64,000 bases of DNA from Rhizobium sp. R711 (GTDB taxonomy: Bacteria; Pseudomonadota; Alphaproteobacteria; Rhizobiales; Rhizobiaceae). This document shows, in pieces, positions 16,746-24,950 of this stretch. Location of the stretch: NCBI RefSeq assembly GCF_002211365.1, contig NZ_LOKZ01000039.1, positions 62,001-126,000 on the forward strand, given 5' to 3'. Made by a program: the position numbers and the translations under genes. The notes beneath the pieces are model-generated. The model did no database searches and was not told the DNA's origin. It saw nothing but the letters and a program-made list of their open reading frames with translations. Positions within the stretch are counted from its first letter, which is position 1; each line of letters opens with the position of its first letter.

Positions 16746-17263
16746 CAAAATGCAGAAAAATAGGCGGAACAGATAACAGAGGGTTGAAATTGAAAGCGAC
16801 AGCGGCCTTTGATCCGATGTCTTTAGCAGCTGGATTCGAACTTCTCCTAGCTTACGAGTATGTTCCGACGCGCCACTCAGGTCTTGGCTGCTCTAAAGCC
16901 CAGAACGCTGAACCCGGCTGGCGTCTCCTAAAGGCGGTAAGATAAAGATTTTTGGCGTGCAAATGGATCAATGTTCAACGCCTAAAGTGAGTCAAACCCC
17001 GAACCGCAACACGCCTGCGCCGCTGGATAGTCAATGTCAGTCGCCTTGAAGGGAGCAGAACTGCCGACCAGCCAATTAGGTTGCCGCCTTGAGTTTGTTC
17101 GAACCGGAGCACCGTGGTTCGCGCACAGATTTGAGAATGTGATTTCAACCGTTTTCGCCGGTGAACAGATTGGCGCAATGGTGCGTCCTTTCGGTATCCA
17201 CCTTGAGAAAGCCGATCACTTGTTTTATATGATGCGTGATGATTGATGCGCGATGAGGCGGAT
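16746..17263. other. Non-coding stretch between methyltransferase remnant and PIN-domain operon
   Basis: No gene recognised. It contains one more CGCCTTGA-headed sequence (17042-17071) similar to 20530-20559, and GC content drops in places, as in decayed DNA. Nothing else is supported. Confidence 0.4.
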
Positions 17264-17491
17264 ATGAGAACGACCTTGGCAATCGACGACGATGTCCTGA
17301 TCGCCGCAAAAGCGATGGCAACCCAGCAGCACCGGAGCGTCGGCGAGGTCATTTCTGAGTTGGCGAGACGTTCTCTGCGCCGACCGCCAAGCAGCGGCGA
17401 GCGCAATGGCATTCCTCTCCTGTCAGCTCGGCCGGATGCGCCGCCAGTGACGCTCGAAATCGTGAACACCTTGCGTGACGAACTGCCGTGA
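17264..17491 (+). CDS. VapB-like antitoxin (ribbon-helix-helix)
   Basis: 75 residues from ATG 17264, preceded by GAGGCGG; the frame is open from 17243. MRTTLAIDDDVLIAAKAMA followed by VGEVISELARRSLR is a ribbon-helix-helix DNA-binding unit found in antitoxins paired with PIN-domain toxins. The C-terminal tail (GIPLLSARPDAPPVTLEIV) would cover the toxin active site. Its stop overlaps the toxin start by four bases. Confidence 0.85.
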   Translation: MRTTLAIDDDVLIAAKAMATQQHRSVGEVISELARRSLRRPPSSGERNGIPLLSARPDAPPVTLEIVNTLRDELP

Positions 17492-17931
17492 CCTTCCTGC
17501 TCGACGTCAATGTGCTGATTGCCTTGATCGATCCGGGCCATGTAGCCCATGATGATGCGCACGAGTGGTTCGCGGCGATGGGTCAGACCGCTTGGGCTAC
17601 CTGCCCCATTACCGAAAATGGTGTCATCCGGATTGTCGGCAACCCCAAATATCCCAACTCTCCCGGTTCACCGTCACTCGTGATGGAGATCGTCCGCAAA
17701 TTGCGGTCGCTCCCCGGTCACAGTTTTTGGCCGGACGATGTGAGCCTTGTCGGGTCAGGTGATATCGCTCCCACGAAAATTCTAACATCGGGGCAGGTAA
17801 CTGACACCTATCTGCTTGCACTGGCTAAAGCGCATGGGGGCCAGCTGGCGACATTCGATCGCAAGCTGTCAGCAGCAGCGGTTACAAGGGGCAATTCTGC
17901 CTTGCACCTGATCACCGCGAGTGGATCGTGA
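17488..17931 (+). CDS. PIN-domain toxin, VapC-type ribonuclease
   Basis: 147 residues from GTG 17488, overlapping the antitoxin gene. The four acidic residues expected to hold Mg2+ in a PIN domain are visible: D6 in FLLDVNVL, E43 in TENGV, D106 in VTDTYLL and D124 in ATFDRKL. VapC toxins cut tRNA or rRNA at specific sites; the target here cannot be predicted. The operon lies inside the inverted duplication. Confidence 0.9.
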   Translation: MTFLLDVNVLIALIDPGHVAHDDAHEWFAAMGQTAWATCPITENGVIRIVGNPKYPNSPGSPSLVMEIVRKLRSLPGHSFWPDDVSLVGSGDIAPTKILTSGQVTDTYLLALAKAHGGQLATFDRKLSAAAVTRGNSALHLITASGS

Positions 17932-17938
17932 GTTCCCG

Positions 17939-17999
17939 TCGATACATCATGCGATCTTTTTGACCCAAAGCGTGAACATCACAGCAACAAGGCTTGCAG
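17939..17999. repeat. About 60-bp dispersed repeat downstream of the PIN-domain operon
   Basis: Second copy of the segment at 12121-12180, again immediately after a toxin-antitoxin operon (the toxin stop is at 17931). The minus strand can encode SLVAVMFTLWVKKIA followed by a stop. Confidence 0.5.
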
Positions 18000-18176
18000 G
18001 GCTCGTGGAAGCACAGTTCTGTCCGGCGCAGAAGGCGCGTCCACGCTTAGGTCTACAAACGACAGCATTGCGCCTCATAATCGCGCCACCGGCCGCCGTT
18101 GCTGCAAAACGGACATGAGGCAATGACAACGAGGGTCGCAGTTGCGCCAAGCCGCCACTCCGCCCCATGCGGGTGA

Positions 18177-19286
18177 TTAGATCACGAATTCCTCCTCGTA
18201 CGTCTGTGGCTCGGGAACGACCGTAACCTCCACCGGAACGATCCAATTGGCCGCGTAGCTCTCGCAGTCGGAACGCGGAAGGTCGGGCTGCACGCACCCC
18301 GACCCATCGATCGCGCGACATCGCAGTATATATCGCCCCACTTCTTCAGGGATCCACATGTACTCCCACAAGCGCCATGCAAAGGGACGTTCTGTTTCGA
18401 GGAGCCTTCCCTCGCGCCAGCCCCTGCCATCTCCGGTGCAGACCTGCACCTGCCGGATAACAGCCTCTCCGCTCCAGGCGGCTCCGAAAATCCGGTACGG
18501 TCGGCCGGCGATGAGCCGCGCCCCCTGTACGGGACGCGCGATCTGCGCTTTGACCTCCATCTCCGCAAGGGGGACCAGCCTGGGTTCCCCGAGGCTGCGC
18601 TCCCAACGGAAATAGTCGCGCGCCTGCCAGTAGCCAAGGAACGGTTGCTCCACAACCGTGATATGCGTAATCCACTTGACCCAAGCCATGCCGAACCAGC
18701 CACCCACCACCGCGCGTAGTGGGTAGCCGTGATCGCGCGTCAACGGCTCCTCGTTCATCGAATAGGCAAGGATCGTGCTGTCAGCGATGGCCTTCTCAAG
18801 CGGTAAACTGCGCGCAAAAGCGATGGGGCCGGGAGAAGCCGTTTTCTTGTTCGTGTCGATCACACCGCTGTCTGCGCCTACGAGCAGAACCTCATGTGCG
18901 GTTCGCTTAACGCCCGCCATTTCTAGAATCTCGCGCAGAAGAACACCTGTCCACACGGCATTGCCGACGGCTCCATTCTGCCACTGCAACCCCTCCTTCG
19001 GCGGCACATAGTAGACGCGACCGTTCCCTGCGCACTCGACGACGGCGGTGAAAGTCGTGCTCCGCATCGCCTTGATGCTGTCGAGGTCAAGTTCGATCGG
19101 CCGCTCTACCGCCCCGCCAACGCGCAATCTCCAGTCTCGCGCATCAAGGTCCGGCGATGGGAAATGGTTTCGCACGAAAAAAAGCTCGGTTGGGATCAGC
19201 CAATCGGAGAGTGACGCAAACGGAAACTCGATGTTCGGTGGGGATTTCTGTCGAACTATTAGACTGGGTTGCTCTGGTGTCGGCAT
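18177..19286 (-). CDS. Sulfite-oxidase-like molybdopterin enzyme, cytoplasmic form
   Basis: 369 residues from ATG 19286, which has GGGGAGACGAGG just upstream; the frame is open to 19397. The N-terminal two thirds form the oxidoreductase molybdopterin-binding domain, with TAVVECAGNGR carrying the molybdenum-ligand cysteine and NEEPLTRDHGYPLRAVVGGWFG. The C-terminal third (FGAAWSGEAVIRQVQVCTGDG to the ECRCRAI-like strand) is the Mo-co dimerisation domain. No Tat signal is visible, unlike many sulfite dehydrogenases, so it is predicted to act in the cytoplasm or to need a partner. It stands alone between a toxin-antitoxin pair and a methyltransferase gene. Sulfite is the likely substrate but not proven. 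Confidence 0.85.
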   Translation of the reverse strand: MPTPEQPSLIVRQKSPPNIEFPFASLSDWLIPTELFFVRNHFPSPDLDARDWRLRVGGAVERPIELDLDSIKAMRSTTFTAVVECAGNGRVYYVPPKEGLQWQNGAVGNAVWTGVLLREILEMAGVKRTAHEVLLVGADSGVIDTNKKTASPGPIAFARSLPLEKAIADSTILAYSMNEEPLTRDHGYPLRAVVGGWFGMAWVKWITHITVVEQPFLGYWQARDYFRWERSLGEPRLVPLAEMEVKAQIARPVQGARLIAGRPYRIFGAAWSGEAVIRQVQVCTGDGRGWREGRLLETERPFAWRLWEYMWIPEEVGRYILRCRAIDGSGCVQPDLPRSDCESYAANWIVPVEVTVVPEPQTYEEEFVI

Positions 19287-19495
19287 CGTCCTCGTCTCCC
19301 CTTCCAAGAGCACAATGTTGGCACTCGGTCGTGCGAATTCCGGTACGATCACACCGCCCCTCGCAGTGCGTCTGTCGCGTTCCGTCTTCGGCCCCATTCT
19401 AGCACATACCGCACGTTCCTCGGATCGGCCTCGAACGGCAGCAAAGAGACCGAATGCTGCTATAGGCCCACGTCTCTTTCGCGCCCGCTTGTCTT

Positions 19496-20167
19496 TCAGG
19501 CACTACCGCTGGAGAAGACCAGCAACATATTGTTGGTAGGCATCTCAATCGTCTCGCGGAGATTAAGTCCGGCGGCCTCACCCACTTGCTCAAGATCAGC
19601 GATATCACGCACACCCCAGGATGGGTTGCGCTCCTTTAGAGCCGCGTCGAAGGCAGCGTTCGAGGGGGCGTTGTGTGCCCCGTCGCGCATGAACGGGCCG
19701 TAAAGAAGAAGAAGCCCACCAGGGTGAAGCAAACGGCCAGCTCCTGCGAACAATCCTAAGCTTGCCGCCCATGGCGCGATATGGATCATATTGATCGACA
19801 CGATGGCGTCAAAATGCCCCGTCTGTTCGACGCCCCACTGTCCTGAGCACACATCAATATCCCGCGGTGCCAGAATATTCTTCAGCCTTGCGAATTTGAT
19901 CCAGCTAGACGTGCTGGTGCGGGCGTCGGCATCCGGATCGCTCGGCTGCCAGGTGAGGTTGGGCATTGCTCCCGCAAAACATACGGCGTGCTCGCCGGTC
20001 CCGCATCCAATCTGCAGCACGGCGCCACGTGTTGGAAGGAGACGTTTTAGGACCGCGAGGATCGGCGCCGAATTTCGCGCAACGGAAGGTGAGAACAAGC
20101 GCTGGTCGGCGCTTATGTTGCTCTGTTCCAGCGCAACAGGCGAACGGTCCTTCTTCTCTGGGGGCAT
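19496..20167 (-). CDS. DUF938 SAM-dependent methyltransferase
   Basis: 223 residues, intact. The N-terminus (RLFSPSVARNSAPILAVLK) and the SAM motif VLQIGCGTGEHAVCFAG are typical of DUF938, followed by SINMIHIAPW and GGLLLLYGPFM. The C-terminal MPTNNMLLVFSS is also family-like. The substrate is unknown. A mutilated copy lies in opposite orientation at 16137-16737. Confidence 0.85.
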   Translation of the reverse strand: MPPEKKDRSPVALEQSNISADQRLFSPSVARNSAPILAVLKRLLPTRGAVLQIGCGTGEHAVCFAGAMPNLTWQPSDPDADARTSTSSWIKFARLKNILAPRDIDVCSGQWGVEQTGHFDAIVSINMIHIAPWAASLGLFAGAGRLLHPGGLLLLYGPFMRDGAHNAPSNAAFDAALKERNPSWGVRDIADLEQVGEAAGLNLRETIEMPTNNMLLVFSSGSA

Positions 20168-20405
20168 TGGCCTTGAATCCCCTTTGGGCGATGTCTCCCA
20201 CCCTATAGCTGAAATGATGGGACTGAAACCAAGGATTTCGAACTTCCGAAGGGGGGCGTCGGCGCGTGCGTTCGGCCGACGGCGACCGAACGTCCACTTC
20301 GCGTCAGTTCACACCCCCGCCAGGCTCAAGGTCTACTCTCGAAAATTGGAGCCCGGAAGCCGACCGACGGCCCCAATTGCGACGCCGGACTTGTAACGAC
20401 CAAGA
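19569..20405 (-). repeat. Inverted duplication, right arm (about 840 bp)
   Basis: Reverse-complement partner of 15895-16737. It includes most of the DUF938 gene and about 240 bases upstream of it. The outer boundary is gradual; the inner boundary, at about 19569, is sharp. Confidence 0.8.
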
Positions 20406-20637
20406 ATCCGTTCTTCCCGCGGGGGCGGTTCCGATCAAATCCAGCAACGCGAACTCTCCATCAGCCTGAGCCGGCCGGAAGCCGGCAACAACATGCCGCT
20501 CAGTCTGAATCTGGATGTATCCGATCCTTCGCCTTGATGAGATCGGAACTGCAGACCAGGAGAAGATGGCCCTTCTTGTTCAGAAGCCCAATGTCGCGAG
20601 CGGATTCCCAGCCGCCGTCGCGGCCGGGGACAACAAA
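20406..20637. other. Non-coding stretch with a CGCCTTGA-type repeat
   Basis: No gene recognised. CGCCTTGA at 20530-20537, then TGAGA and TCGGAACTGCAGACC, is related to 17042-17071 and more distantly to 1085-1113 and 15029-15057. Confidence 0.4.
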
Positions 20638-22854
20638 TCACGTATTTAGGGTCTTAGAGAAGGGCATGGACTGTATCCGCTTGCCCAGCGCCTTATAGAC
20701 GGCATTGGCAACGGCAGGGCCGACGGGCGGAACACCCGGCTCGCCGATGCCCGATGGCGGATTGGCAGAGGCGAGGATATGAACCTCCACCGCCGGCATC
20801 GCATCGATCCGTAGAGGCGTGTACATGTCGAAGTTACCCTGATCTACCTTGCCAGACGTCAAGGTGATTTCCTCGCCCAGAATGGCGCCCAGGCCGAAAC
20901 CAATTCCACCCTCGACTTGCGCGCGGACCTGATCCGGATTGACCGCCAGGCCGCAATCGACGGCTGCGATGACGCGTTCGACCTTGATGCCGCCGCTTCC
21001 GTCGGTCGAAACCTCCGCAATCTGCGCGACGACCGATCCGAAGCTCTCCGCCACCGCAACACCGCGGAAACGACCTTTCGGCAGCGGCTTGCTCCATTCT
21101 GCCTTCTCCGCGGCGAGCTTGAGCACGATCGCATGACGCGACTGCGGCTCGAGCATCGAAAGACGGTACTCGATTGGATCACGCCCCGCCGTCTCGGCAA
21201 TCTGGTCGATGAAAGCTTCGGCGGCGAAGGCGGTATGGGTCGACCCCACGGACCGCCACCAGAGGACGGGCACCCCGACATCCGTGGTCGTCAGACCAAC
21301 CGTCTGATTGGGAATGGCGTAGGGCAGGTTGCTCGCCCCTTCAACCGATGTCGGGTCGACCCCGTTCCGAACCATGCCCTCGAAAGCAGTCTTCGCCATG
21401 ATGGATTGACCGACGATATGGTCGCTCCAGGCAACGAGCTTTCCGTCGCCATCGATCCCGGCCTTGAGCTTGTGCACATAGGAGGGGCGATAGCGGCCCG
21501 CCCGCATGTCGTCCTCGCGGGTCCACTGCACCTTCACCGGCGCCCGGAATCCGATTGCCTTGGCGACATAGACGGATTCGACGACCACATCGCCATCGAA
21601 CACGGCGCGGCGGCCGAAGCTGCCACCGGATTTCATGACGTGCAGTTGCACCTTGTCGGGCGTAATGCCGACGATCTGCCCGGCGAGCATCTGGTAGACA
21701 TCGGGGAACTGATGTCCGCCCCAGATTTCCAGTGTCCCGTCCTCGTTCCGGCGGGCGACCGCATTGAGCGGTTCCATCGCCGAATGCGCCAGGTAAGGAA
21801 ACTCGAAGGTTGCCTCGATGACCTTGGTCGCAGCCGCAAAGCCGACTTCGACATCGCCGTCCTTGCGCGCGAGGGCCACCGGCGCCTTTTCCGCAAGGTC
21901 CCGGTACATCGCCATGAGTTCGGGCGTGCTCCGCTTTTCGGCCGCCGCATCGTCCCACACGACATTGACGGCTTCGCGGCCCTTGATCGCAGCCCACATA
22001 TGCTCGCCGACAACGGCAATGCCGCGGGGCGTCTCGACGACATCGACGACCCCCTTCACGGCTCTTGCCGCGGCGGCATCGAAAGACTTGACCTTGGCAC
22101 CGAACATGGGTGGGTGGATCATCACGGCCGTCAGCATGCCGGGCAGTTTGACGTCAATCGTGTATTGCTCTGTTCCATTCGCCTTGCGGGCGCTATCGAA
22201 GCGCTTCAGCTTGGCATTGCCGATCAGTTTCCAATCAGCAGGCTGCTTGAGCGTCACGTCGGCGGGCACCGGCATGGCTGCAGCCTTGGTCGCGAATACC
22301 CCGAAGCCGGCCGTCTTGCCGGAGGGGTGCGCCAGCACACCGTTTTCGACCGTGATCTCCGACGGTTGAACGCCCCATTCCGTTGCAGCAGCAGCCACAA
22401 GCATGGCACGCGCCGCAGCGCCCGCCTTGCGGTAACGCTCCCAGGAAGTCACCATCGACGTGGAGCCTCCTGTTCCCTGGATGGCGCCGCCGAAGGCGAC
22501 ATTGCCATAGGCCTTCACGTTGCCGGCAACTCCGCGGACATCGATGGCCTGCCAATCGGCGTCGAGCTCTTCCGCGACGAGCGTGGCAAGGCCGTTATAG
22601 GATCCCTGCCCCATTTCGAACTGCGACGATAGCACCATGACCTGGCCGTTCTCGTCTATCGTCAGATAGGGTGTGAAGGCCGCCGCCTTGTGGCCGTCCG
22701 CCGTTCCGCTTGCCACAGCAGGGGATGCGGAAAGGATGTGATAGCCCACGGCGATGCCGCCGCCGGCGGCCAGCGCGCCGAGCATGAACTGCCGACGGGA
22801 GGCCTGCCTCTTCGCCACAGGAAGCAAGAGGGATTGCATCAGTTTCGGGATCAT
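20638..22854 (-). CDS. iorB: Molybdenum hydroxylase large subunit, IorB type, Tat-exported
   Basis: 738 residues. The N-terminus SRRQFMLGALAAGGG is a twin-arginine signal (Arg20-Arg21), so the enzyme works in the periplasm. The body is the xanthine-dehydrogenase-like molybdopterin domain in the arrangement of isoquinoline 1-oxidoreductase beta subunits, with QFEMGQGSYNGLATLVAEEL, GGSFGRRAVFDGDV and the C-terminal GIGEPGVPPVGPAVANAV that contains the catalytic Glu. Unlike classic xanthine dehydrogenase there is no FAD subunit nearby; electrons normally go to a cytochrome. It starts three bases after the 2Fe-2S subunit stop. Substrates of this group are aldehydes or N-heterocycles; the actual one is unknown. 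Confidence 0.88.
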   Translation of the reverse strand: MIPKLMQSLLLPVAKRQASRRQFMLGALAAGGGIAVGYHILSASPAVASGTADGHKAAAFTPYLTIDENGQVMVLSSQFEMGQGSYNGLATLVAEELDADWQAIDVRGVAGNVKAYGNVAFGGAIQGTGGSTSMVTSWERYRKAGAAARAMLVAAAATEWGVQPSEITVENGVLAHPSGKTAGFGVFATKAAAMPVPADVTLKQPADWKLIGNAKLKRFDSARKANGTEQYTIDVKLPGMLTAVMIHPPMFGAKVKSFDAAAARAVKGVVDVVETPRGIAVVGEHMWAAIKGREAVNVVWDDAAAEKRSTPELMAMYRDLAEKAPVALARKDGDVEVGFAAATKVIEATFEFPYLAHSAMEPLNAVARRNEDGTLEIWGGHQFPDVYQMLAGQIVGITPDKVQLHVMKSGGSFGRRAVFDGDVVVESVYVAKAIGFRAPVKVQWTREDDMRAGRYRPSYVHKLKAGIDGDGKLVAWSDHIVGQSIMAKTAFEGMVRNGVDPTSVEGASNLPYAIPNQTVGLTTTDVGVPVLWWRSVGSTHTAFAAEAFIDQIAETAGRDPIEYRLSMLEPQSRHAIVLKLAAEKAEWSKPLPKGRFRGVAVAESFGSVVAQIAEVSTDGSGGIKVERVIAAVDCGLAVNPDQVRAQVEGGIGFGLGAILGEEITLTSGKVDQGNFDMYTPLRIDAMPAVEVHILASANPPSGIGEPGVPPVGPAVANAVYKALGKRIQSMPFSKTLNT

Positions 22855-22857
22855 CGT

Positions 22858-23316
22858 TCAGGCCTCCAAACGCTTGGCAGCTTCGTGTATGCCGGCACGA
22901 ATGCGATGATAGGTGGCGCAGCGACAGAGATTGCCGGTCATCGCAGCGTCGATATCATCATCGGTGGGCTTCGAATTGTTCGTGAGCAGATCGGTCGCCG
23001 ACATGATCTGGCCGGACTGACAATAACCGCATTGCGGCACGTCGAGATCGGCCCAGACCGTCTGCACGGTTTCCGCCACCTTGCCCGAGAGCCCCTCGAT
23101 AGTCGTCACCTTTGCCTCGCCGACATTACCGACGAATGTCTGGCAGGAACGCACCGCCGCACCGTCGAGCAGCACGGTGCAGGCGCCACATTGCGCCATG
23201 CCGCAACCGAATTTCGTTCCCGTCAGGCCAACGAGGTCCCGGATTACCCAGAGAAGCGGCATATCCGGCTCCGCCTCGACCTTGTATTCGTTGTCGTTGA
23301 TCGTCAAAGTCACCAT
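22858..23316 (-). CDS. iorA: 2Fe-2S small subunit of the IorAB-type molybdenum hydroxylase
   Basis: 152 residues from ATG 23316, preceded by GAGGAGAAG; the frame is open to 23397. The plant-type ferredoxin cluster FGCGMAQCGACTVLLDG and the C-terminal cluster PQCGYCQSGQ...GNLCRCATYHRIR match IorA/aldehyde-oxidase iron-sulfur subunits. It probably crosses the membrane as a passenger of the Tat-tagged large subunit, since it lacks its own signal. The two genes form a tight operon. Confidence 0.92.
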   Translation of the reverse strand: MVTLTINDNEYKVEAEPDMPLLWVIRDLVGLTGTKFGCGMAQCGACTVLLDGAAVRSCQTFVGNVGEAKVTTIEGLSGKVAETVQTVWADLDVPQCGYCQSGQIMSATDLLTNNSKPTDDDIDAAMTGNLCRCATYHRIRAGIHEAAKRLEA

Positions 23317-23537
23317 GGTCTTCTCCTCGCGTTGTGGCGCACGCTTACGGAACATCGGCCCTGGCTCAGCCGGTCCGGACTCCTTTGAAGTCGTCATCTG
23401 CCGGGTAAACCTATAAGACCATCCCGAGGCCCGATAGGTTCGATCCTGTCTGATTGTTGCCCGATCCTGTCACAAAGCTCACAATGGGCCTATTCCGGCC
23501 TCAAGCTTTCCCGCGGCCACTCCGGCCCCCAACTGCG

Positions 23538-24482
23538 CTAGCCGACCGAGCCCCGGCTTGCTGAATCGCCTGAATTGAGGATCGCCTTGACGTCGCGCAG
23601 GGGCGGATGGCCGAACATGCGGCGATATTCGCGGCTGAACTGGGTGGGACTTTCGTAGCCGACCCTGAGCGCCGCCGTCGCCGCATCGAGCGATCCGGAA
23701 AGCATCAGTTCCCGCGCATGGTGCAGCCGAAGATGCTTCTGGAATTGCAGCGGACTCATCGTTGTCATCGCGCGGAAATGATGATGCAGCGTGGAGACGC
23801 CCATATTTGCCATGTCTGCCAGGGCCTCGACCCGAAGCGGCATCGTGTAGTTCTCCTTCAGCCAGGCAACCGCCTTTGCCACGCGGTTGCTGTTGGTTCC
23901 GGCGAACGCAAATCGGCGCAGCCGTGCGCCCTGCTCGCCGGTGAGAAGGCGGTAATAGATCTCATTCTGAATATGATTTGCCATGAACGGGATGTCGTTC
24001 GGCGAATTCACCAGCGAAATCAGTCGCCAGAAAGCATCGTACAGTTCCGGCGTAACCGTACCGACTACGACGCCGCGGTCGCGATCGGACATATCCGTCG
24101 GATGCAGATCGTGGTTGGCAATAAATCGCCGAAGCGCTTCGAGATCCAGCCGCAGTCTTGCGGCGACATAGGGCTCTGTCGTGCTCGCCGCGCAGATCTG
24201 GCCGGTCATCGGCAGCCCTATCGTTGTCAGGAAGAAGCGAGTTTCATCATAGACGAGTGTTTCGTCTCCGATACGGACGCGCTTGCTGCCGCCGATGATC
24301 AACGAGAGGCTGGGTTCATACAGATGGAAGAAAGGCCCAGCGGGCTCGACGACCCGATAGAGCGAAAGCCCCGGTATGTCGTGCCTGAAGCTCACGCCGT
24401 CCCACGGCAATTGCGACAGAACGCCGAGAATCCGCGAGCGGGTTGCCGCAGTCTGAGCCTTGAGATCCTCTTCGTCAGACAA
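23538..24482 (-). CDS. AraC-family regulator with AraC_N domain
   Basis: 314 residues. The N-terminal half (GLSLYRVVEPAGPFFHLYEPSLSLIIGG, then DETLVYDETRFFLTTIGLPM) is the AraC_N type found in regulators linked to aldehyde or alcohol oxidation genes. The C-terminal half has the double helix-turn-helix with VEALADMANMGVSTLHHHFRAM and AALRVGYESPTQFSREYRRMFG. It lies 221 bases upstream of iorA on the same strand and may control iorAB; the inducer is unknown. Confidence 0.88.
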   Translation of the reverse strand: MSDEEDLKAQTAATRSRILGVLSQLPWDGVSFRHDIPGLSLYRVVEPAGPFFHLYEPSLSLIIGGSKRVRIGDETLVYDETRFFLTTIGLPMTGQICAASTTEPYVAARLRLDLEALRRFIANHDLHPTDMSDRDRGVVVGTVTPELYDAFWRLISLVNSPNDIPFMANHIQNEIYYRLLTGEQGARLRRFAFAGTNSNRVAKAVAWLKENYTMPLRVEALADMANMGVSTLHHHFRAMTTMSPLQFQKHLRLHHARELMLSGSLDAATAALRVGYESPTQFSREYRRMFGHPPLRDVKAILNSGDSASRGSVG

Positions 24483-24639
24483 AATTTCCTCCTTCGAGCC
24501 TTCCCATCCAATTGTCGCCTATCTCGCGATCGGTCTCCAGTGTTATCGCATTATTTTGATTTCCAGAGTATTGGGCAAGAATTCAGCAGGAACACGGTAC
24601 CGCCCTGCGGCCGCGGGCGCTACGTCTTTCGCTCTTGCT

Positions 24640-24792
24640 GAAGGCCCGATCAAGGTCGTCCTGTCTCATCCGGCAAAGCTATTAGGAGAGACCTTGGTGC
24701 GCGCAATGGCGGAAGCTCTCGATGCCGGCCGATCGCCAACTGTTTCGCAGCACGTTGTCCCGTTCGAATTTTACACTGCCACCAATATTTGA
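24640..24792 (+). pseudogene. C-terminal scrap of a LacI-type regulator or sugar-binding protein
   Basis: About 50 codons read GPIKVVLSHPAKLLGET, a helical middle and HVVPFEFYTATNI before the stop. This resembles the last strand and tail of periplasmic-binding-protein folds in LacI-family regulators. No start or upstream part is present, so it is a leftover fragment. The rest of 24483-24950 shows no gene. Confidence 0.35.
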
Positions 24793-24878
24793 AGTTTAGC
24801 GAAAAGAGCAGTTAAAGCGCTTGAGAAACGCGGAAGCACGTTGGTCGTGGCGAGATAGACGGTGCGATCAAAACTAGC

Positions 24879-24907
24879 CGCCTTGAGCGGAATCGAACAC
24901 CCGTTCA
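24879..24907. repeat. Dispersed 29-bp repeat, variant beyond the second Fic gene
   Basis: CGCCTTGA, GCGGAA, then TCGAACACCCG: the left arm and first six bases of the right arm match the copies at 1085 and 15029. Like the copy at 1085, it lies just past the 3' end of a Fic gene whose other side faces the recombinase. Confidence 0.4.
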
Positions 24908-24950
24908 CCTAGATAATGACTTCGTTGGAATTCATTAAACTGGCAACAAT

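Noticed and set aside
17034..17246. 70-codon plus-strand frame before the PIN-domain operon
   Set aside because: No ribosome-binding site or domain; probably chance in decayed DNA.
20917..22632. 571-codon open frame on the plus strand opposite iorB
   Set aside because: It is the antisense shadow of a GC-rich coding region; the minus-strand frame has clear Tat and molybdopterin motifs and the plus-strand product is Arg/His-rich without any domain.
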